64,000 nt of DNA from Typha latifolia (GCA_019914945.1 CM034099.1:19122704-19186703); one strand, 5' to 3'. Counted from the first letter of the stretch, positions 25,030 to 36,283 are shown. Made by a program: numbers and translations. The notes: a model not told the origin generated them from the letters alone.

Positions 25030-25770
25030 TAGTTAAATATTCCAACACAAGTTTTAGATAAAATATTATGAACAAGATTTGGATTACTCTGAACGTAATA
25101 AAATTATGAAAATTTAGATGGTAGTAGTCTTAGGAGTTAGAGTTTTAATTGCTCTTGTTTGATACTAAATCAGAGGTACTGACAAAAATATATAAATAAA
25201 ATAGTGGAGCAAGGTTAGAACGACCCATAACAGTAAATATCTAACATTGCGGTAGTCATCGGAGAGTGACGGATGGCCAAGGGTGGTGCTGGACAACCGT
25301 ATAGTAGGGTGATTGCTAGAGAAAGGTGGTGGCTAGGGTTTGGGTGTTTGAAAGAGTTCTATGACTACGATCTACTCATATGAAGATAAAGACGATCTAA
25401 CGTCAAACATACAAATGATAAATGCGATAATAAAAAAATAACTAAACTCAGTTAATTCTCAATGCTTGGATGCTTAGATTAATAAAGTCTAACCGTTCTA
25501 TATATAGGTCGGGTATAATCAGTCTTACTCGAACTAAGTCTTAAAGGCTTATACAACTCGAACCAGAATTTGCCTTAGAGGCTTACATTACTTAATTAAA
25601 CATACCTTAGTAACTTACATGACTTAATTAAAGTTGCCTCAGTGATTTATATAACTTAACTAGATTTACCTTAAAAGCTTACATAAACATGAATCATTGA
25701 AGTAATAAATAAAATTGATCCATCGAGCCCAATATCCTCATGATACAAACTGGTCTAACTTGGTTCACCT
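25030..25770. repeat. R-family dispersed repeat, copy 1
   Basis: About 700 bases matching 29540-30270 and 30385-31050. Landmarks are ACGTAATAAAATTATGAAAA, GTGACGGATGGCCAAGG, GAGAAAGGTGGTGGCTAGG and a degenerate ~33-base tandem of 'acttaattaaa'-type units near the end. No coding potential. It could be a solo LTR or a non-autonomous element; ends were not defined. Confidence 0.6.
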
Positions 25771-27353
25771 CATAAAAATGTGTTTACCGTAATCCACTTA
25801 AACACATTCTTATAATATATTCTCCTCTTTTATCTAATTATTTCACATTTAACAATTAAATCTAATTACTATTTTACCTTTGAAAGGCATTACATTAATC
25901 AACTATCATTTCAATTCTTTTATCTTTTTCTCTCCCCCTCATTCATTTACTTTAAATGGTATTTGTTATGAACCGGCTTGATCCGATGCGTAACGGTTCT
26001 ATACCAATTTGATGACATAATTTTTTAACAAACTGTGAATGATCTAGCAATTGAATCTTACAGAATTTTAGATATGTTGTTGCCCTTGAAGAGAGATTTT
26101 GAATGAATCCAAGATTGCAGAGTTTAGATGGCTAGATCTTGAGATATCAGCCAAATAGTGACCGAAAGTCGGATGAACCCTAGTTTGTTAGCCCTGGCAA
26201 AGATAAGTGCTAGGATATTTCTTTCGGAGTGAAGGGGGAGAAGTTATTGTATAAGAGGGAGATTAGGAGTTATAGAAAGTTAACAAAGGACTTGGGCGGT
26301 GGAAAGTAGGAGGTGGGAGAGGGCATCAATAACTAGAGCAAGAAAAAAGGAGATAAAAGTATAATATCATTTTAATTATCAGATAAACTCCAATTAGGTT
26401 TTCCTCCACATATTGGTAGAGGCTCACCCTTGTGACTCAAACAACTATGTTAAAATCTAACAAACAAATAATTTTCACCGCGGTGCGTTCGAACACACCT
26501 AATCGTATTTGAGCGCATAAATATCGTTCTCTGTCGTTGCGAACATGTGCAAACGTTCGAACATGCAAATCACATTCTCTGTTTTTGTGAACGCATGCAG
26601 ACGTTCGCATGACCCGTTCAAACGCGATCCTTTGCATTCGAACCCCTCCCCCCCGACAAAATGCTTTTATTTATTCAAGCAAAAAATCAAGCTAGATAAA
26701 TAGGTTTATCTCAACAAACCCAATATCGCGAGTAGAGTTAATATGACCAAATAGTATCAGTATTTTTACCATTTGAAATGAACCATATATCTCTTAAAGC
26801 CACTAAATGTGCTCACCATATATTTTTTAATCCAATTTAAATTGTCCTATTCAAGTTTAAGAACAACTAACCAAACAGATTGAGTTAAATAACATCTAAA
26901 TATCATCCATAGAGGTGAGGGATTTTCGTATAAATCTTGTGTTTCTATTTTACTTTTAATCTCTTTTACGTGTGGGCACAACATTCACTTTCCTCTCTAG
27001 CTTTTGACGACTCCTTTTCCTAGGCTTGAAGTGGACTCAAGATTGATGCCATGTTGTATATATATAGGAATACGATAAACGAAGGGAATAGAGCAATTAA
27101 TCACATATAGAGTACTCCCAACACTAATATATTTCATAAGCATTAAAATTTAGTTAGTTACAAGCACCGTTTACTAATAACGACTTGATTCCACTTCCAT
27201 GCGTCTTCTACTTTCTATGTCATAACTTCTAGGACACATGACTACTGATTATTGTATAGAAAGTAAGCACACACACAAAATGAAAAAGAGGAAGTACCTA
27301 GACATGCAGGCAGACCACATAAGTTCATTAATCACGCTAATATATATTCTATG

Positions 27354-27354
<1 letters not shown>

Positions 27355-27434
<80 letters not shown>
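27355..27434. repeat. Long (AT)n microsatellite, about 80 bases
   Basis: About 40 uninterrupted AT units, only about 100 bases 3' of EF-hand copy 2. It coincides with the junction between DNA resembling the copy 5 flank (left) and DNA of the copy 1/3/4 type (right). Confidence 0.95.
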
Positions 27435-27437
<3 letters not shown>

Positions 27438-27536
27438 GCAACAGTGGATAACGCTTAGTTGCCCTTGACGACGTTCAATTATTAGATCACGCAAAGGAAG
27501 GTAGAGCCATATCATACATAGTGTCCATGCATGGTT

Positions 27537-27851
27537 TCATTCATCATCACTGACGATGATCCCCCAGTGCGTAGCTGCGTAGTTGGTCAGAATCATAACC
27601 TCCAAGTCAGAGTCTATGGCATTGTTATCATTGAGGTCGGCCTTGTTGACGGCCCCCCTCGCCTTCAACCACGCGTGGCCGAGGCCGAGCGACTTGAGTG
27701 CTATCCGGAGCTCCTTCCTGCTGATGATGCCATCGCCATTTGCATCCGCTGTCGCCAGCCACTGCTTGAATTTCTGCTTCGTCATCCTGACTTTCTCACC
27801 TTCACGACGACTGAGGAAATTTCCTCTGCCGGAGCTCAACAAGGTAGACAT
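27537..27851 (-). CDS. Two-EF-hand calcium-binding protein, array copy 2
   Basis: Intronless, 104 residues. Loop 1 is canonical (DANGDGIISRKE). Loop 2 (DLNDNNAIDSDL) has Asn at position 6 and Leu at position 12, with Glu at 13. Differences from the other copies include QKFKQWLATAD, SLGLGHAWLKARGA and the C-terminus WGIIVSDDE. The frame is open to an ATG at 27944, but that ATG lies in the TATA element (27941-27950). The conserved ATG at 27851, after the ATTGATCTTAATCAGT leader, is therefore used. Protein sequence shares some blocks with copy 3 (RREGEKV, LRIALKSLGLGHAW), while flanking indels are shared with copy 4. That mixture suggests gene conversion. Confidence 0.88.
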   Translation of the reverse strand: MSTLLSSGRGNFLSRREGEKVRMTKQKFKQWLATADANGDGIISRKELRIALKSLGLGHAWLKARGAVNKADLNDNNAIDSDLEVMILTNYAATHWGIIVSDDE

Positions 27852-27940
27852 ACTGATTAAGATCAATCGATCGATCGATCGATGCTTGTTTCTTTTGTTT
27901 TTGCTATGGGAGTGGTGACTACGGAGGAGATATAAATGGG

Positions 27941-27950
27941 CCATTTATAG
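27941..27950 (-). promoter_or_regulatory. TATA box, EF-hand copy 2
   Basis: Minus strand CTATAAATGG, about 90 bases upstream of the ATG. The leader holds a (CGAT)n run of about 4.5 units, the longest of the four copies. Confidence 0.7.
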
Positions 27951-28103
27951 GCAGGCCAGTGGGATATATGGCAAGGAGATGCCTTTTAGAGCGCGACACG
28001 TATTTGACGATTAATATGCAGTCTTATCTCTTTACTGTGGCTCATGCAGTGGAATCTAATCTTCTTCTCTTTTTAACAAGTGGAAGCTAATCTGATGTCA
28101 TAT

Positions 28104-28115
28104 ACACGTATGTGT
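28104..28115. promoter_or_regulatory. ACGT-core near-palindrome, copy 2
   Basis: ACACGTATGTGT; one transition breaks the ACACGTACGTGT palindrome kept in copies 3 and 4. Confidence 0.4.
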
Positions 28116-29224
28116 TATGATGTCATGTTGAGACGTGATCATAACATGCATGCTTATTATTGTGAGTTTTTCACTGGTTCACTCTCAATTCTAGAATATA
28201 TATATATATATAGTTTTTAATTTTTATTATTCTTAAAATAAGTATTTTATTTTTAAATAATACTAATTTTTTATATTTAATTATATTTTAAGTCCATCGT
28301 GTGCGTGATACTCTTTCAGTTATACTCTGTCTCTCATGGTGGGATGGAAGAGCACTCAAATTAAATTAGATGATGGCATGTTTCACGTTTGGACGGAGCC
28401 CACGTCCTACAAACCAGAGTGGATTATATATATATATATATATATGAGAGATTTTATATGGGAGCTAATTTGGAGTGCAATTAACACTGTAGTAGATAAT
28501 GTTATCAATATATGGTTTCTTACATTAAAAAGATTATTGCTAGAAATATAGTCTAATTAACAGCTATCACTTTTCCATATCAATCGTTTCTCCTGTCATT
28601 TAAAAGATACTTCAAATCAAATCAACGGGCATCTTGAGGTACGTAGATTGTAGGCTACTCAAGGACACTTTGCTTTATTCTCCAAGGGTACGAATAGATA
28701 GACTTCTATTTGACTCGAACCACAAGAAATGTTGTAGCCTGTAAAATTAGTGCCATTTCACGTGGCAGTTGGCACCATAATGAGATTATTTACTTGATTG
28801 CGTCTAAGACGCTGTTTGGTCAAGTGGGATAAAAAGGTTTATCCTCCAAAAATCAATCTTTATCTCAGACATAATTGCCAAACGAGTAGGTGCTGAAAAG
28901 AACAGAAAGATAAAAAGAGTTTTCTGAGTTAAGTCTATCCCAAATTTTGGCCGGAATAAAAGAAAAGGTATTATGTTACTATCATATAGGATAAGCAATC
29001 CTTATCCAATTTAGATGCATGTACTCCGATTGTAATGAGGCTATGGTAAACTTGGTAATATGTTTTAAATATATTTATAGTAAAACTGTTTTAATACGGA
29101 ATGTTTATTTTTCATGCAACTTATCATGGTGTCTGTGACACTTATTATAAAACTTCCGAAAAATAGCTCAACAATAGACCTAAATTATGGGTATGTAGAA
29201 TCTTCATAGAAATATCTACCAAAT

Positions 29225-29320
29225 TAATAACCCTAATGTCTGGGGAGGAATCTGAAGGGTGAATTTTTTTTTCATGGGCTAATAATTAGACTTAACCAAT
29301 AAACTAAATTGTTAACCTAA
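29225..29320 (-). repeat. tRNA-related repeat, copy 1 (most degenerate)
   Basis: Same element as at 34595-34690 and 39695-39790, but both promoter-like boxes have changed. It directly follows the internal deletion in unit 2. Confidence 0.35.
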
Positions 29321-29539
29321 ATTTGTGACGAACCAGCTTAACCCAATTGGAATCAATTTCTGGACAGAAATTTGTATGAAAGTTTCAAGAAATGTTTTAG
29401 TGGATTTAGTCGTTTGATCGATATAAGATTTTGACAGATTGTATCGCTGAAAACTATCTTTTTAATGAATCTAATTTACCACAAATTGAATGGCTAGATT
29501 ATAAGATATATTCAGAATAGTGGATGAAGGTCAAAGGGT

Positions 29540-30270
29540 CAGCTCTGAAACCAATATTACGAACCATATATGGAACGATCTAGACGTAAGAAAATTATAA
29601 AAAATTAGGTGAATGTAGCCTCGTGAGATAAGGTTCTACTGCTCTAGTTTCACGTCAATTAGATGTATGAATGAAAATATATAATTAAATAGTAGAGAAA
29701 TCTCATAACGGGGTAGAACGATAAATATCCGGCGCTGCGGCAATTGTAGGAGGGTAGAGGACAACAAAGGTGATGATGGACAACTATATAGTATGGTGGC
29801 TGCTTGAAGAATGTGGTGGCTAAGATTTAGGTGCTTGGAAGGGTCCTATGATTACAATCTACTTTTATAAAAAATAAATACGATCTAAGGGCTACGATAA
29901 AAATGGTAATTGCGATAATTAGAAAATAACTAAACTTAATTAATTCTCAATGTTTTGATATTTAAATACTTAGATGAATAAAATCAACCCCTCTATATAT
30001 AGAGATTGGGCACAATAATGTATACTCAGATTTAGCCCTAAAGGTATAGACGACTCGAATTAGAACTTGTCTTAGAGGCTTATATGACTTAATTGAATTT
30101 ATTTTATGGCCTACATAACTTAATTAAACTTACCTTAGTGACTTACATGACGTATGTAGATGCCTTAAGAACTTACATAAACATGAACTAATTAAAAGAT
30201 AAATAGGCTCGATCTATGAATCTCAATGTCCTTAGGATACGATCTGATTTGACCTGGCTCGTATCAAAAT
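29540..30270. repeat. R-family dispersed repeat, copy 2
   Basis: Aligns with 25030-25770 through GATCTAGACGTAAGAAAAT, GGTAGAACG, AATATCCGGCGCTGCGG and GTGGTGGCTAAG, then the 'cttaattaaac' tandem units. No open reading frame of note. Confidence 0.6.
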
Positions 30271-30384
30271 TTGTGTTGGGTAGATGGATTTTGGTTTTTG
30301 AGTTAAAACTAGTGATTTGATCTCATTGTTTTTCTGTGTGTGTGTTTATGTTTATTTTAAAACCAATTTAGTGAATAAGAAAGT

Positions 30385-31050
30385 AGTTTAATATTCAAAA
30401 ACTAGTTTTAGATAAAATGTTACAAACCAAATATGGATTGATCCGGACGTAATAAAATTATAAAAATCTAGATGGTGGTAGCCTCGTGAGTTAGAGTTCT
30501 AATAGCTTTAGTTTCACATAAATTGGAGGTCTTGATGAAAAAAAATTAATATATATATAATAATGGAGCAAGGTTATAACAGGTAGAACGGTAAATATCC
30601 GATATTGCAGCGGTTGTCGGAGGGCGACGGATGGCCAAAGGTGATGGTGGACGGTCGTATAGTAAGGTAGTTGCTGGAGAAAGGTGGTGGCTAGGATTTG
30701 TGTGCTTAGAAGGATTCTACGGTTTCGATATACTCTTATGAAGATAAAAATGATTTAATGGCTACGATAAAAATGGTAAATATAATAATAAGAAAATTAT
30801 TAAACTTAATTAATTCTCAATGCTTAGATACTTAAATTAATAAAGCTCGGCCTCTTTATATATATATATATATATGTTGGGTACAATGCGTTATACTCGG
30901 ACTTAGCACTAAAGGCTTATATAATTCGAATTAGGATTTGTCTTAAAGACTTATATTACTTAATTTAATTTACCTTAGTGGCTTACATGACTTAATTAAA
31001 ATTATCTTAGTAACTTACATAATTTAATTAGATTTGCTTAAAATCTTACA
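30385..31050. repeat. R-family dispersed repeat, copy 3
   Basis: Third copy, with GGACGTAATAAAATTATAAA, GGAGGGCGACGGATGGCCAA and GAGAAAGGTGGTGGCTAGG. It ends at ACATAAACATG, just before the chimeric flank of unit 3. Confidence 0.6.
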
Positions 31051-31368
31051 TAAACATGTCATAACTTCCACTTGGATGCGTGTTATACTTAACGTGTCAT
31101 AACTTCTAGGGCACATGACTACTGATTATAACTTTTAGGACACATGAATCAAGGTTCCACGAGATGCCATCCTCGTAACATTTGTTTGTCTTATCCGCAT
31201 CAAACCTCCTTTGCAAATAAACCTATTCTCACAGGGAAAGTCGAAAAGGTAAACTGCAACAACTACTCACAAAGAAAATACACGAAGGAACCAACTACGT
31301 ACCAACGAGATAAATCTTTCCACACTTACTAACTCAAACCTTTCATGACATTTATATCTAGATCTACA

Positions 31369-31370
<2 letters not shown>

Positions 31371-31416
<46 letters not shown>
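31371..31416. repeat. (TA)n microsatellite, unit 3 position
   Basis: 23 perfect TA units, 3' of EF-hand copy 3, homologous in position to the repeats at 21430, 27355 and 36214. Confidence 0.95.
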
Positions 31417-31418
<2 letters not shown>

Positions 31419-31570
31419 CACATTAAGATAGTTATATTGACGTCAATAAAAGTAGCAGACGATACAAAGCAGGTAGCTAGAGCGTACTTTAGTTGCCCTT
31501 AACGACGTTCAATTATTAGATCACACAAAGGAGGGTAGAGCCATATCATACATAGTGTGCATGCATGGTT

Positions 31571-31879
31571 TCATTCATCATCAGTAACGATGATCCCCCA
31601 GTTCGTAGCTGCGTATTTGATCAGAATCAAAATCTCCAAGTCAGAGTCTATGGCATTGTTATTGTTGAGGTCGGCCTTGTTGACGGCCCCCCACGCCTTC
31701 CACCACGCGTGGCCGAGGCCAAGAGACTTGAGTGCTATCCGGAGCTCGCTCCTGCTGATGTTGCCATCGCCATTTGCATCCGCTTTCGCCAGCCACTGCG
31801 CGAATTGCTGCTTCGTCATCTTGACTTTCTCCCCTTCACGACGGTCGATTCCATTGCCGGGGCCCAACACGGTATGCAT
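31571..31879 (-). CDS. Two-EF-hand calcium-binding protein, array copy 3
   Basis: Intronless, 102 residues, the shortest of the four close copies; the N-terminal region is shorter (MHTVLGPGNGIDRREGEKV). Loop 1 is canonical (DANGDGNISRSE). Loop 2 (DLNNNNAIDSDL) has Asn at position 6, Leu at 12 and Glu at 13. The C-terminus is NWGIIVTDDE. The ATG at 31879 follows the conserved leader. The frame is intact, so the gene is potentially functional. The 3' flank block starting GTTGCCCTTAACGACG is shared with copies 1, 2 and 4. Confidence 0.88.
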   Translation of the reverse strand: MHTVLGPGNGIDRREGEKVKMTKQQFAQWLAKADANGDGNISRSELRIALKSLGLGHAWWKAWGAVNKADLNNNNAIDSDLEILILIKYAATNWGIIVTDDE

Positions 31880-31960
31880 ACTGATTAAGATCAATCGATC
31901 GATGCTTGTTTCTTTTGCTTTTGCTATGGGAGTGGTAACTACGGAGGAGATATAAATGGG

Positions 31961-31970
31961 CTATTTATAG
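31961..31970 (-). promoter_or_regulatory. TATA box, EF-hand copy 3
   Basis: Minus strand CTATAAATAG, identical to copy 1 and about 85 bases upstream of the ATG. Confidence 0.75.
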
Positions 31971-32092
31971 GCAGGCCAGTGGCATATATGATATATGACA
32001 AGGAGATGCCTTTTCGAGTGTCTTTGGCGATTAATATGCAGTCTTATCTCTTTACTGTGGCTCATGCAGTGGAATCTAATCTGATGTCATAT

Positions 32093-32104
32093 ACACGTAC
32101 GTGT
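32093..32104. promoter_or_regulatory. Perfect ACACGTACGTGT palindrome, copy 3
   Basis: 12-base perfect palindrome with an ACGT core, about 215 bases upstream of the ATG. Same element as in copy 4. Confidence 0.45.
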
Positions 32105-32230
32105 TATGATGTCATGTTGAGAAGTGATCGCATGCTTACTATTATGAGTTTTTCACTGGTTCACTCCAAATTTAGAATATATATATATATATTAAAACTT
32201 TATTATTATTAAAATAAGAATTTTATATAA

Positions 32231-32261
<31 letters not shown>

Positions 32262-32795
32262 TATTATTTTTTATGTTTAATTATATTTTAAGTCCATCGT
32301 GTGCGTGATACTCTTTCAATTATACTGTCTCTCATGGTGCGACGGAAGAGCACTCAAATTAAATTAGATGATGGCATATTTCACGTTTGGATGGAGCCCA
32401 CGACCTACAGACCAAAGTGGATTATATATATATATGAGGTTTTTATATGGGAGCTAATTGGAGTGCAATTAACACTGTAGCAGATAATGTTATCAGTATA
32501 TGGTTGCCTACTTTGAAAAGATTATTGCTAGAAATATAGTCTAATTAACATCTATCACTTTTCCATATCAATCTTTTCTCCTGTCATTTAAAAGATACTT
32601 CAAATCAAATCAACGGGCATCTTGAGGTAGATTGTAGGCTACTCAAGGACACTTTGCTTTATTCTACAAGGTTAGGAATAGATAGACTTCTAGTTGACTC
32701 GAACCATAAGAAATGTTGTAGCCTATAAAATTAGTTGCCATTTCACGTGGCAGTTGGCACCAAAATGAGATTAATTACTTGATTGTGTCTAAGAT

Positions 32796-33315
32796 GCTGT
32801 TTGGCCAAGTGGGATAAAAAGTTTTATCCCCCATAAATCATTAATCTTTATCTTATTGGATGAACGATCCTTATCCCAATTTAGATGCGTAATAAGGCTA
32901 TAATATACTAGGTAATATGTTTTAAATAAATTCATAGTAAACCTGTTTTAATATGGCATGTTTATTTTTCACGCTACATAGGATGGTGTCTATATATTGT
33001 GTAAATTATAGTGAATTAAATTAAATTATTTTTTGCCTAATAATTCTAAAATTAATTATGAAAGAATAATATAACTGTATAAATCATTTCTATTTTTTCC
33101 TTCTTTCTAAAAAAATATGTACATAAAACTAGGAAAAGGGCAATAAGGTCAGGTTATTTTATTTATTTTTCTTATCCCTACTATTATAATTAAATACTAT
33201 ATCTATATTTTTATCCAAACACTTAAAAAAATTGGGATGAAAAACTATATTATCCCAAGGTAAGTTATTATTTTATTCTTATCATAATTTTTTCTTATCT
33301 GGTTGCCAAAAAGAC
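32796..33315. mobile_element. MITE-like insertion, unit 3
   Basis: About 520 bases with ends GCTGTTTGGCCAAGTGGGAT and the inverted TCTTTTTGGCAACCAGATAA. Lacks an internal block of about 100 bases present in units 2 and 4. Confidence 0.5.
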
Positions 33316-34594
33316 CTATAGATTGCTAAGATGGTTGGAATACAAAAATTAGAAATTTTTGAAACAAAAATTGCAAAAGATATATAGTTATTAATTCTTT
33401 ATCCTGAATCGAAGCACAGAAGGTCATACTAGCCATTGACGTTGCTCAATATAATTAAATCTCTGTTCCAAAGTGGGTCTTTTATAAGCAAATGAAGTTA
33501 TTAAGGATGTACCATGGATAAATGGAGTCAATAACTTGGCACATGGATCAAGTTCTGTGTATCCTAATCAACATAATAGAATCAAGTAAAGCTAAGGTAG
33601 TTATTTCTACACGAGGCGAGATTCCAATGAGCTAGGAACGAATAAGATGCTGGCTTTTGTTGAACAGATTAATTAACCTGATTAAGATTATTTTTATTGT
33701 GCATTTTCTGGACAGCTTCTTCTAGTTAGCTGAGTGATAAGTTTATCGATACTAGCTCTCATAGCTATATATATGTATATATCTCCCAAGATTCTTGTAG
33801 TTAGTAAGGGAGGTGGTATCAGCATACTCATCCTTTCGACTGCTTATGTGATTGTGATATATAAACTTTATGCCCTACTTTCGGCTTAAAGATTTAAGGT
33901 AATTAAGCTCCACCCGAAGATACCACAGATAGTGCATATATAATATTCCCAAGTATATACGTCAGTCATGCATGAGGATATTATTCCAAAGCATATTGCA
34001 ACAAGAAATCAAACGTGTTAACAAAGTTTTAGATTACTATATATTGTTACATTATCTGTTTTTTTTATCATATCCCTTTAGAAGAGCGAAGTAGAAATTT
34101 AATAGTGTCTGAATTAAATCAATGCTACTAAAAATCAAACATGATATTACTGATATATGTGTATATATAACGTAAGCTTATTTAACTATCTAGGCACAAT
34201 CCTTTCGGCATATTATCCACAATATGATTATGTACATAACTATTAATCAAATACTATAATCATTATAACCATTTCCTATAATAGTAATGATCATCCTGAT
34301 AATTTTAGCATCTCTATATACAATTAGTGAGACAACAATAGTCCACGCAACGAGAGAGTCGTGTGACGTGGCTATTATCTCCCTTGTCCACACTTTACTA
34401 TAATTTTTTTAATATTCTGTCAGATTAATTAATGTAAAGTGGTAGAGGATTGATTACTTCAAGCAGCAACTAATTATCCAAAGTATAAATAATCAGGATT
34501 GCCTACCTCTTTTTTATAACGCTTCCAAAAAATAGCTCAACAATAGACTTAAATTATGGATATATAAAATCTCCGCTGAAATATAGACCAAATT

Positions 34595-34690
34595 ATTAAC
34601 CCTAATATCTCGGGAGGGATTTGAACGGATGACTTTTTTTTATCATGGGCTAATAATTAGATTCAACCATTAAAGTAAATTGTTAACCTA
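34595..34690 (-). repeat. tRNA-related repeat, copy 2
   Basis: On the minus strand TACTTTAATGG resembles a tRNA A box, and GTTCAAATCC (34618-34627) matches the B box. Spacing is about 40 bases. No cloverleaf with paired acceptor ends is seen, so it is likely a SINE-type relic rather than a tRNA gene. Confidence 0.4.
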
Positions 34691-34792
34691 AATTTGTGAG
34701 TAGATGGATTTGGGATTCTAAGTTGAAACTAGTGATTTGATCTCATTGTCTTTCGGTGTTTATAAGTTTATTTTTAAACCAATTTAGTGAAT

Positions 34793-34930
34793 ACTAAACT
34801 AGTTTAGTATTCAAACACTAGTTTTAGATAAAAATATTCACTAAACTAGTTTAGTATTCAAACACTAGTTTTAGATAAACATATTCACTAAACTAGTTTA
34901 GTATTCAAACACTAGTTTTAGATAAAAATG
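34793..34930. repeat. 47-base tandem repeat, three copies, with palindromic core
   Basis: Repeats start at 34793, 34840 and 34887, each with the 16-base perfect palindrome ACTAAACTAGTTTAGT followed by ATTCAAACACTAGTTTTAGA. The matching place in unit 4 (about 39893-39935) has a single, mutated copy. Confidence 0.9.
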
Positions 34931-35119
34931 GGTTTTCCGCAATCTACTAAAACACATTCTTTTGATATATTCTCCTCTTTTATCCAATTATTTTACATTT
35001 AACAATAAAATCTGATTAATATTTTACCTTTGAAAGATATTAGATCGATCAACTATCATTTTAATTCTTTTATCTTTTTCTCTCCCCCTCATCCATTTAC
35101 TTAAAAGGGTATTTTCACC

Positions 35120-35990
35120 ATTTGACATAAACTAATAAAACGTGAAAAAGATGATTGCAAACACAAAAGTTTTATGTAAAAAAATTTAAAATCAGATAAA
35201 AAATCACGGATCCAAACTCGGATGAAAACCAATCACTAAAATTTGTAGCAGTTAACAAGAAACTTACAGATCGCTCTTCAATCCACACTACTCAATCTGT
35301 ACCAACCTTGCTCACTATACCCCGCGACACACTGCTTCTCATAATAGGTTTCCAAACCTCAGTAACCCTCAAGGTTGATCTTTCCGTCTCAGTAACCTTC
35401 GAGACGTAGTTCTTCTAGATATGATATAGATACGTAAAGTCGAGAACGATTCGACATTCTATTTAAAGTTAAAAATTAATCTTCAATAACCTCTAAAAGG
35501 TAACCTCAATATAATGAACTATTGATTTTTTAAATATGATATCTAATTTAATAAATAATATCTCTTAGAGATAAGATAACATAAATATCTCTTTAAATAT
35601 TCTCCACGATTCTCTTATAGATAAGATAAATAGAGATAAACTAAAATCCAAGTAAAATCAGCCAAGGTCGTTGGAACACCCGCAAAACCCGTTGAATGTG
35701 CTTGAATGCCTATTATTTTTTTTCTTTCTCGGAAAAATGTGTTCGAAATGTTGAGTTGTTATTTCTGTGTTCTTAGTGATTTTTTATACTGTTTTGACCA
35801 TCATTACACCATTTGAGCATTGTAATAACAATTACAAAATTGCTTTGAATACTTTAATTTTAAATTTAATCTTTCACTTCAAACATCTCATAATTTTTCA
35901 TAACTTGTGCATATGTTCATACATAAAATTTAGATATATCACATAAATAAAAATTATATTTTAAAAATAATTTGCTAAAAAACCTAAGAG
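35120..35990. other. Unit-3-specific insertion, origin unknown
   Basis: DNA absent from the other units. Features are the TTTTATGTAAAAAAATTT run, GAAACTTACAGATCGC, and repeated short motifs (CTCAGTAACC twice, AGAGATAAGATAA twice). It could be an LTR fragment, but no LTR ends, primer site or coding region were identified. Confidence 0.35.
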
Positions 35991-36209
35991 AAATCAAGGT
36001 TCCACGTGCCATCCTCGTAACATTTGTTTTCCTTATCCGCATCAAACCTCCTTTGCAAATAAACCCAATTCTCACAGGGAAAGCCGAAACGGCAAACTGC
36101 AAACAACTACTCAATGAAATACACGAAGGAACCAACTACGTGCCAACGAGATTAATCATTCCAAACGTACTAAATCAAACCTTTCATGACATTTATATCT
36201 ATCTATATC

Positions 36210-36213
<4 letters not shown>

Positions 36214-36282
<69 letters not shown>
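36214..36282. repeat. (CT)n(TA)n compound microsatellite, unit 4 position
   Basis: About 24 CT units followed by about 10 TA units, at the site that is pure TA in units 2 and 3. Confidence 0.95.

Positions 36283-36283
<1 letters not shown>

Larger units (their letters stand above)
21929..27536. other. Promoter and spacer between EF-hand copies 1 and 2
   Basis: The left part is the shared unit flank (to about 23880), including the MITE-like element. It is followed by a 408-base tandem duplication, an R-family repeat (25030-25770) and a second TGTTATGAACC-type stretch at 25967-26200. Region 26860-27340 closely matches 40200-40720, the 3' flank of EF-hand copy 5. No intact gene. A short open frame at 26437-26637 (-) is rich in 'gttcga' motifs and looks repeat-derived. 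Confidence 0.55.
27852..31570. other. Promoter and spacer between EF-hand copies 2 and 3
   Basis: Unit flank (28000-29140) ends abruptly inside the MITE-like element (from 28811). It joins directly to a tRNA-related repeat at 29140-29330. Compared with units 3 and 4, about 1.5 kb is missing at that junction. Two R-family repeats follow (29540-30270 and 30385-31050). At about 31147 copy-5-type flank joins copy-1-type 3' flank, including a frame-broken copy of the exon-like fragment. No gene. Confidence 0.55.

Noticed and set aside
26437..26637. 66-codon Arg/Cys-rich open frame (-)
   Set aside because: Falls in 'gttcga'-rich repetitive DNA, with no homologue-like motif and no promoter signs.
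27852..27944. Longer EF-hand copy 2 protein starting at 27944
   Set aside because: The upstream ATG overlaps the TATA element, and the other copies have no matching start.
34793..34930. CRISPR-like array
   Set aside because: Three direct copies without unique spacers in a plant nuclear context; it is a simple tandem repeat.
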